Of a DNA stretch of 64,000 nt, positions 50,770 through 59,617 are shown piece after piece; the stretch's first letter is position 1, and every line of letters starts with the position of its first letter. The notes under the pieces are model-generated. The model was not told where the DNA came from. It did no database searches and worked only from the letters and a program-made list of their open reading frames with translations. The DNA lies in contig JBCCAR010000013.1 of assembly GCA_039814715.1 (NCBI GenBank), forward strand, positions 22,990 to 86,989, given 5' to 3'. The translations under genes and the position numbers were made by a program. Origin of the DNA: CAKZYD01 sp039814715 (lineage in GTDB: Bacteria; Pseudomonadota; Alphaproteobacteria; Sphingomonadales; CAKZYD01).

Positions 50770-52596
50770 TCAGACGAGAGCCTGATTTTCTTTCGATATT
50801 TGTTTTCTCGCCCCATCAGGGCCTAAAATCATTTCGTTATGCGCTGCCCCTGATGGCACCATCGGGTAGCAGTTTTCAAGCTTCTCGACGAGACAATCGA
50901 CAAACACCGGTCCATCCGTCTCCATCATTTCTTGAATACCAGCATCAAGATCGCTCGCTTTTTCAATCCGAATACCCTTCCAGCCGAAGCTCTCCGCCAG
51001 CTTCACGAAATCAGGCAGCGAATCAGAATAGCTGTGCGAATAGCGGCCTTCATAGGTCAAGTCCTGCCATTGGCGCACCATGCCCATATACTCATTATTG
51101 AGCGTGAAGACTTTCACCGGCAGTCGGTATTGTGTTGCCGTTCCCATCTCTTGGATGTTCATCTGGATGGACGCTTCGCCGGCAATATCAATCACCAGCG
51201 CGTCTGGATCAGCCATCTGCGCGCCAATGGCGGCTGGAAGGCCATACCCCATGGTCCCCAATCCACCTGAGGTGAGCCACTTGTTGGGTTTATCGAACCC
51301 AAAATACTGCGCGGCCCACATCTGGTGCTGTCCGACCTCAGTGGTGATGATCGGGCTTTTGTGATGCGTCAGATCAAAGAGGCGTTTGACGGCATGCTGC
51401 GGGAGAATGCTGTCGCCACTCTGAGAGTACGCCAGGCAATCGCGCGCACGCCAATCTTCGATCTGCTTCCACCAGTCTTTCACGTCTTCAGGCGCGCGGT
51501 ACGCTTTTGCGCGCCACAACTTGAGCATATCCTCAATGACATGGCCGACATCGCCAACAATGCCGATATCGACGCGGACATTCTTATTGATGGACGAGCG
51601 ATCAATATCGACATGGATTTTTTTCGAATCGGGCGAAAACTTATCCACACGGCCTGTCACCCGGTCATCAAAGCGCGCGCCAAGACACACCATAACATCG
51701 CAGTCATGCATCGCCATATTGGCTTCATAGGTCCCGTGCATGCCAAGCATACCAAGGAACTGCTTATCATCATGGGGCATTGCACCAAGGCCCATCAACG
51801 TGGTCGTGACAGGAAAACCTGTCGCATGCGCAAATTCCCGCAGCAACTGACTGGCCGATGGCCCAGCGTTGATCACGCCGCCGCCGGTATACAAGATCGG
51901 TCGTTTGGCACTTGCAAGCAGCTCAAGCGCTTGTTCTATCAGCGTGCGGTCGCCTTTTATCTGCGGCTTATATGTCTGATGCTCGACCTGCCCGATTGGC
52001 TTTACATAAGGTGCATCGGCTACCTGAATATTTTTCGGCAAGTCAATGACGACCGGGCCAGGTCGGCCCGTCGTCGCGATTTGAAAGGCCTCATACATCA
52101 CTTTGCAAAGATGCTCAGAGCGATCCACAAAATAGTTATGCTTCGTGCAATGACGCGTGATGCCAACCGTATCGGCTTCTTGGAAGGCGTCTGTACCAAC
52201 CAAGTGGGTAGCCACCTGCCCCGTCAACACAACCATGGGGATTGAATCCATCATAGCATCGGCAATGCCGGTCACTGTGTTTGTCGCCCCAGGACCCGAC
52301 GTGACCAGAACAACGCCAGGCTTGCCGGTTGATCGCGCATAGCCTTCTGCCGCATGCGCGGCGCCTTGTTCGTGGCGCACCAGCACGTGCTTGATTTTGC
52401 TAAACTGGAACAGCGCATCATAGATGGGCAGCACCGCCCCGCCGGGATACCCAAAAATCGTATCGACGCCCATATCCTCAAGCGCCCGCACAATCACCTG
52501 CGCACCGCTCATGATCTCAGCTTTGCTGCCGCCTATGGCACGTTGGCTGGATCGATTAGCGATATCGGTCGATGATATGCTTTTTAAGCTCGTCAT
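50770..52596 (-). CDS. ilvI: Acetolactate synthase large subunit
   Basis: The 608-residue TPP/FAD enzyme forms acetolactate from two pyruvates. Motifs are TIFGYPGGAVLPIYDAL, the catalytic-glutamate segment RHEQGAAHAAEGYARSTG, and a late TPP-binding region from IDIAGEASIQMN to LNNEYMGMV. The ATG at 52596 lacks a strong ribosome site; an ATG 28 codons later would match shorter homologues. The 154 bp upstream are AT-rich and contain a TTGACG at 52704-52699, a possible -35 element, so the ilv unit probably has its own promoter after the miaA terminator. Confidence 0.95.
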   Translation of the reverse strand: MTSLKSISSTDIANRSSQRAIGGSKAEIMSGAQVIVRALEDMGVDTIFGYPGGAVLPIYDALFQFSKIKHVLVRHEQGAAHAAEGYARSTGKPGVVLVTSGPGATNTVTGIADAMMDSIPMVVLTGQVATHLVGTDAFQEADTVGITRHCTKHNYFVDRSEHLCKVMYEAFQIATTGRPGPVVIDLPKNIQVADAPYVKPIGQVEHQTYKPQIKGDRTLIEQALELLASAKRPILYTGGGVINAGPSASQLLREFAHATGFPVTTTLMGLGAMPHDDKQFLGMLGMHGTYEANMAMHDCDVMVCLGARFDDRVTGRVDKFSPDSKKIHVDIDRSSINKNVRVDIGIVGDVGHVIEDMLKLWRAKAYRAPEDVKDWWKQIEDWRARDCLAYSQSGDSILPQHAVKRLFDLTHHKSPIITTEVGQHQMWAAQYFGFDKPNKWLTSGGLGTMGYGLPAAIGAQMADPDALVIDIAGEASIQMNIQEMGTATQYRLPVKVFTLNNEYMGMVRQWQDLTYEGRYSHSYSDSLPDFVKLAESFGWKGIRIEKASDLDAGIQEMMETDGPVFVDCLVEKLENCYPMVPSGAAHNEMILGPDGARKQISKENQALV

Positions 52597-52715
52597 TGTT
52601 TGTCTATCTTCAAGTTGGCCACACTAGCGCAGCAAGAGGTTTATAGGCGTTCATGATTGAACTACAAGTGCGCAGTCCTTATGCAATTAATTTACAATCG
52701 TCAATGTCATATTGT

Positions 52716-52741
52716 AATAAAAAATCTCTTAATAGAGATAT
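52716..52741 (-). terminator. Probable miaA terminator
   Basis: On the minus strand a 5-bp stem ATCTC/GAGAT with a six-base loop is followed by TTTTTT. The stem is short and AT-rich, so efficiency may be modest. Confidence 0.5.
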
Positions 52742-52750
52742 TTGATAATT

Positions 52751-53665
52751 TTATGTCATGAAAACGCGCTTCCATGATCCAAACTGCTGACGCATCCAGG
52801 TCAGCTGACGTTTTGCAAAGCGCCGTGTATCGCGCTGGGCAAGCTCAACCGCCTCAGCTTTTGTACATTTACCTGCCAAATAGGCGGCGAGCGGAGGGGC
52901 TGCGACTGCGCGCATAATCGGCGACTCATGCGGCAGATCGAGAGCCATAAGCGCCTCAAGTTCGTCCAATGCGCCCGCATCCATCATCGTTATCAATCTT
53001 TCATCGCAGCGCGCATATAGCTCAGCACGGTCGCGCTCTAGGACAAACAGTCCGAGCGTCACATCCTTGGCACTGCGCAAGCCGCCTGTCAGCGGCTGGG
53101 ATTGCCAGTCGCTGAGCGTCTTACCGCTTGACCAAAACACCTCTAACGCGCGGCTTAAGCGCTGCGTGTCGCCTGGTTCCAGGCGAGCTGCAGCCTTTGG
53201 ATCAACGCGCTGCACTTGGGCATGGAGCTGCCCACCATCATCCTGAACAGACAAAAGGCGTACTTTTGCCCGCACTGCTGGATCAATGACGGGAATGGGC
53301 GAAATGCCGTCAATTAGGGTGCGCAGATAAAGGCCTGTACCGCCAACGACGATTGGCAGCTGCTCGTGTCGCCAAGCCGCATTGATCTCAGCTTTAGCCA
53401 GCTTGGCCCAGCGCGCAGCCGAAAAGGCTTCGCGCGGCGGCACCTCGCCATAAAGCCGGTGCGGGGCTTGCTGACGCTCTAAGGCACTGGGCTGCGCCGT
53501 GAGCAGCGGGATGGCATCATAGATTTGCATGCTGTCCGCATTGATAATGACGCCCCGCCCTTGGCGCGCCGCTGAAAGCGCTAAAGCTGACTTGCCCGTG
53601 GCAGTCGCGCCTGCAATAACCAGCACCGGCTTATCTGCCAGGGTAAGTTTTTCAACGTCGATCAA
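52751..53665 (-). CDS. miaA: tRNA dimethylallyltransferase
   Basis: The 304-residue enzyme adds a dimethylallyl group to A37 of tRNAs that read UNN codons. It has the P-loop GATATGKSALALSAA near residue 18, the INADSMQIYDAIPLLTAQPS segment and GGTGLYLRTLIDGI. The only suitable start is TTG at 53665, directly abutting the divergent serB GTG at 53666. It uses DMAPP from the MEP pathway (dxs at 33 kb). ilvI follows after a weak terminator. Confidence 0.94.
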   Translation of the reverse strand: MIDVEKLTLADKPVLVIAGATATGKSALALSAARQGRGVIINADSMQIYDAIPLLTAQPSALERQQAPHRLYGEVPPREAFSAARWAKLAKAEINAAWRHEQLPIVVGGTGLYLRTLIDGISPIPVIDPAVRAKVRLLSVQDDGGQLHAQVQRVDPKAAARLEPGDTQRLSRALEVFWSSGKTLSDWQSQPLTGGLRSAKDVTLGLFVLERDRAELYARCDERLITMMDAGALDELEALMALDLPHESPIMRAVAAPPLAAYLAGKCTKAEAVELAQRDTRRFAKRQLTWMRQQFGSWKRVFMT

Positions 53666-54526
53666 GTGAGTGACCTTGTGCCTGTACGCTATTTAACTCT
53701 GTCTGCGCCGCATGAAACCCTCACGCACGCTGCTATAGCTGACATTGGCCTTACCCCCCGTGATGCGCAATGGCTAACGCCGCAGACTGCGGCCATTTTC
53801 ACGCTTCAGTCAGATCATGAAAAAGTAGTGTTGCCCCACTTGAATGATGCACCGTTCGATTGGTGTATGACGAATGAGCATCCCAAACCTAAAGCATTGT
53901 TCCTTGCTGATATGGACAGCACGATGATTGAAATCGAGTGCATAGACGAGCTAGCCGACTATGCCGGTGTCAAAGCAGAAGTCTCTGAGATCACAGAAAA
54001 AGCGATGCGCGGAGACCTCGACTTTCGCCAAGCACTTGCTGCGCGCGTCGCATTGCTAGAAGGTTTATCGACAAGCGTCTTAGAAGACTGTTACCGAGAG
54101 CGTGTGCGCTTCAGCGATGGCGCGAAAGCCGCCGTACAGACCATGGCACGAAATGGTTGCCGCTGCGTGCTGGTTTCTGGCGGTTTTACATTCTTTACAC
54201 ACCGCGTTGCTGAAGCGCTGGGCTTTCACCGCCACCGGGCAAATGAGCTTGGCACATATAAAGGCGTCCTCACCGGCAAGGTGATCCCGCCCATATCTGA
54301 CGCCGCAACGAAGGTAGAAACTCTGCAAAGCGAACAAAACGCTCTCCATATTGGAGCAAGCGATATCATAGCAGTGGGAGATGGTGCCAACGATATTCCA
54401 ATGATCGAGGCCGCCGGCCTAGGCATTGCTTACCGCGCCAAGCCCAAAACCCGCGCTGCAGCACGGGCATCGATTGACCATAGCGATTTATCGGCCCTGC
54501 TGCATTTTCAAGGCTTAGCCACATAA
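53666..54526 (+). CDS. serB: Phosphoserine phosphatase
   Basis: The 286-residue HAD-family enzyme releases serine from phosphoserine. The nucleophile motif is LADMDSTMIEIECIDELAD (about residues 87-105), followed by VLVSGGFTFFT, and GDGANDIPMIEAAGLGIAY. The N-terminal 80 residues form a short ACT-like region, usual in alphaproteobacterial SerB. GTG at 53666 gives the full length; a GTG four codons later is possible. No ribosome site is evident. A strong terminator follows. Confidence 0.93.
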   Translation: MSDLVPVRYLTLSAPHETLTHAAIADIGLTPRDAQWLTPQTAAIFTLQSDHEKVVLPHLNDAPFDWCMTNEHPKPKALFLADMDSTMIEIECIDELADYAGVKAEVSEITEKAMRGDLDFRQALAARVALLEGLSTSVLEDCYRERVRFSDGAKAAVQTMARNGCRCVLVSGGFTFFTHRVAEALGFHRHRANELGTYKGVLTGKVIPPISDAATKVETLQSEQNALHIGASDIIAVGDGANDIPMIEAAGLGIAYRAKPKTRAAARASIDHSDLSALLHFQGLAT

Positions 54527-54532
54527 ACGAAA

Positions 54533-54564
54533 GCCGTCTCAGCGCACGCTGAGACGGCCTTTTT
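54533..54564. terminator. Terminator shared by serB and degP
   Basis: A long perfect inverted repeat GCCGTCTCAGCG/CGCTGAGACGGC (54533-54544 with 54547-54558) is followed by TTTTT on the plus strand. On the minus strand only a weak T-run follows, so its main target is serB. Confidence 0.93.
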
Positions 54565-54584
54565 GATTATTTAAAGAGAGACCC

Positions 54585-56063
54585 TTAGTCCTCTTTGAGC
54601 TTAATTGGGTAATGCAGGAAGGTGTCTTCTGCTTGTTTATAGATGCGCAGCAATATGCTGCCACGATCTTTCATCGCAGTAACCTTTTCAACCTGCGCTT
54701 CAACCTCTTTTACCGAAGAAACCTTAACGCCATTGGCTTGGTCGATGATATCGCCTGGCTGCAATCCTTGGCGGGCAGCTGATGTGCCTTGACGAACGCG
54801 GGTGACGACGGGCCCTGTGGTTTTGCCTTCGAGGCCCAAGCCTTCCGCTTCCTCCGAGGTTAGGTCTTTCAGGTCCATGCCGAGCACGCTGCTTGTATTG
54901 GCTGCGTCACCTTTGCGGCCTTGCGACGTTGCAGACGCTAGGACGTCTCTACCAGGGCGTTCAGCGAGCGTGACTTTCAAGGTCTTTTCTTTGCCCTCGC
55001 GCACGACCTTCACCGGCACTGTCGACCCGACCTCAGACCGGCCAAGCATCAACAACAGTTTATTGAGGCTATCCACTTTCTTGCCGCCCAGCTCGATGAT
55101 GACATCACCGGGCAGCAATCCCGCCTTTTCGCCTGGGCCTCCGTCACTTACGGACGAGACGAGTGCACCCTTCGCTGTTTTTAGTCCTAAACTCTCAGCA
55201 ATCTCTTTGCTTACATTTTGAGCGCCAACGCCCAAATAGCCACGCTCGACTTTGCCTTTTTCCTTGAGCTGGTTAACGATGTATTTCGCTTGGCTAGCTG
55301 GGATGGCGAGACCTATGCCAACGTTGCCACCAGTTGGCGATAGAATGGCGGTGTTCACACCGATCACCTGACCATCCATGTTGAAGGTTGGGCCACCGGA
55401 ATTCCCCCGGTTGATAGAGGCATCCGTTTGCAAATAATCATCAAAAGGGCCGGCATTGATGTTGCGGTGCCGTGCCGATAAAATGCCAGCCGTTACAGTC
55501 CCGCCCAGGCCAAACGGGTTGCCAATGGCCATAACCCAGTCACCGACCCGAATTTTATCGCTGTCACCCCACTTCGCATAGGGGAGCTTACGGCCTGCAT
55601 CAATTTTTAAAAGCGCGAGATCGCCTTCCGGATCCGTGCCAATCACTTCAGCGTCATATTCTTGATCATCTGCAAAGCGGACGGTGATTTCTTCTGCGTC
55701 ATCAATGACATGGTTGTTGGTGACGATATAGCCATCTGGATCAATCACAAACCCGGAGCCAAGAGAGCGTGCTTCACGTTCGGCAGGTTCTTTTTCTTGT
55801 CGCTCTTGGAACGGCTTTAAAAAATCCTCAAAAGGAGACCCAGGGCCGAATTGAGGGAAGTTTGGTCGGCGTACTTCTACCCTGCTGATCGTCGAAATAT
55901 TGACAACCAGCGGTGTTAGATCTTCCGCCAAATCAGCAAAGCTATCTGGCGTCGCCATGGCCGGCGCGGCGGCCATCGGTATCGCCGTTGCAACCATTGC
56001 TGCAGCCAATGCCGCCTTAACAAATGTTCTGGAAGAGCTTTTTGTCGTCAAAGGACCAATCAA
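54585..56063 (-). CDS. degP: DegP/HtrA-family periplasmic serine protease
   Basis: The 492-residue protein has a signal peptide (about 1-37), a trypsin-like domain with the triad His118 (TNNHVID), Asp148 (EGDLALLKID) and Ser222 (GNSGGP), and two PDZ domains (about 275-365 and 395-480). It degrades or refolds damaged envelope proteins. A TTG start at 56063 is backed by AAGGA 9 bases upstream. It lies downstream of DUF2065 and the HflK-HflC fusion on the same strand, an order widespread in alphaproteobacteria and consistent with a membrane-quality-control operon. Confidence 0.95.
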   Translation of the reverse strand: MIGPLTTKSSSRTFVKAALAAAMVATAIPMAAAPAMATPDSFADLAEDLTPLVVNISTISRVEVRRPNFPQFGPGSPFEDFLKPFQERQEKEPAEREARSLGSGFVIDPDGYIVTNNHVIDDAEEITVRFADDQEYDAEVIGTDPEGDLALLKIDAGRKLPYAKWGDSDKIRVGDWVMAIGNPFGLGGTVTAGILSARHRNINAGPFDDYLQTDASINRGNSGGPTFNMDGQVIGVNTAILSPTGGNVGIGLAIPASQAKYIVNQLKEKGKVERGYLGVGAQNVSKEIAESLGLKTAKGALVSSVSDGGPGEKAGLLPGDVIIELGGKKVDSLNKLLLMLGRSEVGSTVPVKVVREGKEKTLKVTLAERPGRDVLASATSQGRKGDAANTSSVLGMDLKDLTSEEAEGLGLEGKTTGPVVTRVRQGTSAARQGLQPGDIIDQANGVKVSSVKEVEAQVEKVTAMKDRGSILLRIYKQAEDTFLHYPIKLKED

Positions 56064-56209
56064 ACCGTAATTTCCTTATATGGTGGAAGTCGTATGCACT
56101 ATCGCATGACTATGAGGTGATAACCAATTGTGGCAAAAAAGCGCTGGCATCTCCAATGCATCGATGAAACGTGCCCTAAATGCGCTGAAAAGGGTATTTA
56201 TTTGATGAC

Positions 56210-56398
56210 TCACGCTTTGATGATCCAAACCAAAAAGACACCCACGCAAGCCATAACTAGTCCGAAAACGCGTAGGCGTTCGGGCTGTTCCTTTAGCGCT
56301 GCCTCGATCATCTTTTGCATAAGCTCAGGAAACAGGGCGTAAAGAACACCCTCTAAAACCAATGCCATGGCAAGCCCCAGAAGGAGTGCGCTTGCCAT
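56210..56398 (-). CDS. DUF2065 (YjeT-like) small membrane protein
   Basis: The 62-residue protein has two hydrophobic helices (about 2-22 and 43-61) and the family core FPELMQKMIEAALKEQPERL followed by RVFGL. It is commonly found next to hflC and degP, as here, 23 bp after the fusion gene. The function is unknown; a role with the FtsH-HflKC complex is suggested only by context. Confidence 0.83.
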   Translation of the reverse strand: MASALLLGLAMALVLEGVLYALFPELMQKMIEAALKEQPERLRVFGLVMACVGVFLVWIIKA

Positions 56399-56421
56399 TG
56401 GCTAAGGCTCCAGAGCCGTTT

Positions 56422-58389
56422 CTATTTGCCGCTCTGCAGATCGAAGTACTCAAAAAACTCGCTACTGGGCGACAGAACTAAGCTCGTGTCGCTGCTGTTG
56501 AGCGATTTGCGATACGCCTGCATGGATCGGTAAAAGCCGAAAAATTCTTCATCGCGCTCAAAGGCTTCGGCGAAAATTTTAATCGCTTGCGCATCGCCAT
56601 CACCGCGGACCGTTTGTGACTGTTGCTCTGCCTTCGCGAGCATCACCGTACGTTCTTTATTCGCCTCGGCTTCAATACGCAGCTTTTCTTCTTCACCTTC
56701 GGCCCGAATTTCGCGCGCCTCTTGCTCGCGCTCGGTATTCATGCGGCGATAAATAGCTTCAGAGTTCGCCTTCGGGAGGTCAGCGCGTTTGATACGCACA
56801 TCAACCAGCTCAATGCCCAAATCCTGCGCAGCCACATTTGCCCCGCTGCGGATTTGCTCCATCAGATCGCTGCGCTCTGCAGACAGCAGCGTCGTGAAGG
56901 TTTGCTTACCAAGGACCTCGCGCAGCTGTGAGCGGATTGGCGTGGATAGGAAGTCACGTGCGCCATTTTCATTGAACACCCGCTGGTAAAGCTTCAGTGC
57001 ATCCTTGATTTGGAACCGCGCAAAAGCATCAACGACCAGACGCTTTTGGTCAGAGGTCGTGACTTCTTCCGGCGGCACATCAAGACTCAGAACGCGGCTG
57101 TCCAAGAAAACTACGTTTTGCCAAGGCATTTTGAACTTCAGCCCCGGATCAACGTAAGTCTTCACTGGATTACCAAACTGCAGGACAATCGCTTGGCGTG
57201 TCTCCTGCAAGGTGAACAAGGAGAGCGAGGCGATGAACGTCAAAATGCCGATAAAAATCAGACTGCCAATAGTTTTAACCGGCATGGCATCTGGAAGCGG
57301 CAGGTACGGCACAACGCCAGACCCTCCTGATCCATCGATGATGACTTTGTTCATATCCTGCATGATGTCTTCCATCGTCTCCAAATAGATGCGTTTGCGG
57401 GTCACATCTTTGGCTTGGCGATACTCATCATAGACTTGGTTGAAACGATCCGCTTCACCCGTTGCGCCAGCGACCGTCGATTCTTTGTACGCCTCAGCTT
57501 CTTGCAGCATTTTCAGCGCTTCACCACGGGCCCGCGGAACGATGTCGTTAGCAAACGCCTTTGCTTCGTTGATCGAGCGTTCCTTGTCCGCCTCGGCGGC
57601 CTGAACGTCTCGAAAGGCGTCAATCACAGCTTCCGGCGGCGTTGTCTGCTCCAACGCAACTTCTTGAATTGAAATTCCGGCGCCGTATTCATTCAACGAA
57701 TTCTGAATGATGGTTTGCACTTCAATCTGAATTTGGTTCCTGGCATCCGTCAATGCATCACGAATGGGTCGGCGGCCGATCACTTCGCGCATGGCGCTTT
57801 CCGCTACATCTTTGACCGTTTGCTCTTGTGGCTCTTGAATATTGAATAAGAATTTTTGTGCGTCGGCAATCCGCCAAAAGACTGTGAATGCCACATCGAC
57901 GATGTTTTCATCGCCAGTCAGCATCAGGGCCTCATTATCAAAGCGGCTATAGTCAGCGCTGCCGTTCACATTGCTGCGAAAGCCAACATCAATCCGGTTT
58001 TGGCGTTCGACATTTGGCGTGAGCGCGGTCTCGATGGGTGCTGGTAGCTTTAAATGAAAGCCAGTGCCTTCGGTGCGGACATACTCTCCAAAGCGCAAAA
58101 TAATGCCCTGTTCACCTGGCTTCACCGTGTACCAGCTCGTAAAGCCAATCCACACGAGGCCCAAAAGCAACAGCACAAGCAAGATACCGCCGCCGCCAAC
58201 ACCGCCTGGAACAGCGCCTTTTAGGCGCTGCTGGCTACGGCGAATCAAATCATCCAGATCTGGGCCGCCAGCGCCGCCGCTGCCACCACTGCGAGGACCG
58301 CCGCCCCAAGGGTTCTTGCCCCCACCGCGCTTACCGCCGCCATTTTGCCAGGGTCCGCCGTTGTCATTGTTATTGTTCTGCCAGGGCAT
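56422..58389 (-). CDS. hflKC: HflK-HflC fusion protein
   Basis: One 655-residue chain holds both partners of the FtsH regulator. Residues 1-368 are HflK: a Gly/Asn-rich cytoplasmic start, a membrane helix (68-84), the SPFH domain and the conserved end VVPYLPLP. Residues 369-655 are HflC: it restarts with Met-Pro, a second helix (371-391), ETRQAIVLQFG, the SPFH domain and a long helical part. HflK and HflC normally are separate genes and alternate in a ring around FtsH. In both, the SPFH part is periplasmic, so a second same-direction helix in one chain poses a topology problem. No ribosome site precedes the internal ATG at 57285. DUF2065 and degP follow. Confidence 0.9.
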   Translation of the reverse strand: MPWQNNNNDNGGPWQNGGGKRGGGKNPWGGGPRSGGSGGAGGPDLDDLIRRSQQRLKGAVPGGVGGGGILLVLLLLGLVWIGFTSWYTVKPGEQGIILRFGEYVRTEGTGFHLKLPAPIETALTPNVERQNRIDVGFRSNVNGSADYSRFDNEALMLTGDENIVDVAFTVFWRIADAQKFLFNIQEPQEQTVKDVAESAMREVIGRRPIRDALTDARNQIQIEVQTIIQNSLNEYGAGISIQEVALEQTTPPEAVIDAFRDVQAAEADKERSINEAKAFANDIVPRARGEALKMLQEAEAYKESTVAGATGEADRFNQVYDEYRQAKDVTRKRIYLETMEDIMQDMNKVIIDGSGGSGVVPYLPLPDAMPVKTIGSLIFIGILTFIASLSLFTLQETRQAIVLQFGNPVKTYVDPGLKFKMPWQNVVFLDSRVLSLDVPPEEVTTSDQKRLVVDAFARFQIKDALKLYQRVFNENGARDFLSTPIRSQLREVLGKQTFTTLLSAERSDLMEQIRSGANVAAQDLGIELVDVRIKRADLPKANSEAIYRRMNTEREQEAREIRAEGEEEKLRIEAEANKERTVMLAKAEQQSQTVRGDGDAQAIKIFAEAFERDEEFFGFYRSMQAYRKSLNSSDTSLVLSPSSEFFEYFDLQSGK

Positions 58390-58495
58390 AGAGATTCCTT
58401 ATGAGGTTGACAGCTTGCTAGAGGACGGCAAAGACAGTCGCCGCATGGGCCCTATATAGGAAGCCCTGGCAAGATCGCAAAGGATTGATTGGACA

Positions 58496-59617
58496 TTGGC
58501 TAAGTTAGACCGCAGCGACATTGTGACCCTCCTGCAAGACGTAACCCTCCCGGACGCACTCAAGCTTACTGATTCGCCAGTGTTCACAGGGTTGACGATC
58601 ACTGATGAGCACGTTTCTTTGGTGATCGATGCAGCGCTTGATCAGCAATATGCAGATAACCCTGGTCAACTCGCGACCGTGCGCGCAGATGCTGAAGGAG
58701 CGCTAAAAAGAGACCCACGCATCAACAGATGTACCGTCGTTTTAACCGGCGGCCCTGCAGCGTCGCCGCAAGCACCCGTTTCGAAGCCCACATCAGAGCC
58801 AAAAAAAGAGCCGCCCAAAAAAGCTCCAGAGAACAAGATCGCGCACATAATCGCCGTTGGGTCAGGCAAAGGCGGCGTCGGGAAATCTACTGTCGCAGCC
58901 AATCTCGCAGTCGCCCTAGCAGGTCTGGGCAAGCGTGTTGGCCTGATGGACGCGGATGTATATGGCCCCTCAGTACAGCATTTGCTGGGTCTCACCCAGA
59001 GCCCTAAAGCCGATGGCGACAAGATCGAACCCCTAGAAGCGTTTGGCATTAAAGCGATGACCATGGGGCTACTCGTTGATCAAGCCACGCCAATGATCTG
59101 GCGCGGCCCTATGGTTGGTTCGGCCATCTTACAGCTGCTGAACGACGTAGCTTGGGGCACGCTAGACGTGCTGGTGGTCGATATGCCGCCCGGCACTGGC
59201 GACGCTCAGCTGACGCTAGCGCAGCGCACGCCGCTTGCCGGAGCGGTTATTGTATCAACACCGCAGGACCTGGCTTTGATTGATGCACGCAAAGCCATTT
59301 CCATGTTTGAAAAAGTAAAAGTGCCGGTTCTCGGTCTCATCGAGAATATGAGCGTGTTCATCTGCCCCAATTGCGGCCATGAGAGCCATATATTCGCCCA
59401 TGGCGGCGCGAAAGAGGCAGCCGAAGCCTTATCGATCCCATTTCTTGGTCATCTGCCGCTCGAAATGGCGATTCGCGAAGCATCAGATGATGGCGCGCCG
59501 GTAGCTGCAAGCGCGGATGCGCCACAAGCAGGCGCTTTTTACAGCCTTGCTGGAAACGTTCTGGATCAATTGGAAGCGAGCAATCCATTGCCGCCGCCGA
59601 GGCTGGTGATGGCATAG
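58496..59617 (+). CDS. mrp: Mrp/ApbC-family iron-sulfur carrier ATPase
   Basis: The 373-residue protein has an N-terminal MIP18/DUF59 domain (about 5-82), a Pro/Lys-rich linker (90-115) and a ParA-like ATPase domain with the deviant Walker A GKGGVGKST at 124-132 and the CPNCG motif near the end that binds a bridging Fe-S cluster. It assembles or transfers 4Fe-4S clusters; clients in this window would include NadA and the rRNA methyltransferase. The TTG start at 58496 has weak ribosome-site support. It is divergent from hflKC. Confidence 0.93.
   Translation: MAKLDRSDIVTLLQDVTLPDALKLTDSPVFTGLTITDEHVSLVIDAALDQQYADNPGQLATVRADAEGALKRDPRINRCTVVLTGGPAASPQAPVSKPTSEPKKEPPKKAPENKIAHIIAVGSGKGGVGKSTVAANLAVALAGLGKRVGLMDADVYGPSVQHLLGLTQSPKADGDKIEPLEAFGIKAMTMGLLVDQATPMIWRGPMVGSAILQLLNDVAWGTLDVLVVDMPPGTGDAQLTLAQRTPLAGAVIVSTPQDLALIDARKAISMFEKVKVPVLGLIENMSVFICPNCGHESHIFAHGGAKEAAEALSIPFLGHLPLEMAIREASDDGAPVAASADAPQAGAFYSLAGNVLDQLEASNPLPPPRLVMA

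Noticed and set aside
52610..52654. Fourteen-residue minus-strand frame in the ilvI leader, a possible attenuation peptide
   Set aside because: It has only a few Leu/Val codons, not a run of branched-chain codons, and no terminator/antiterminator pair follows it before ilvI.
56130..56342. Plus-strand frame with a CIDETCPKC segment resembling a zinc ribbon
   Set aside because: Most of it is antisense to the DUF2065 gene, the rest is short, and only one cysteine cluster is present.
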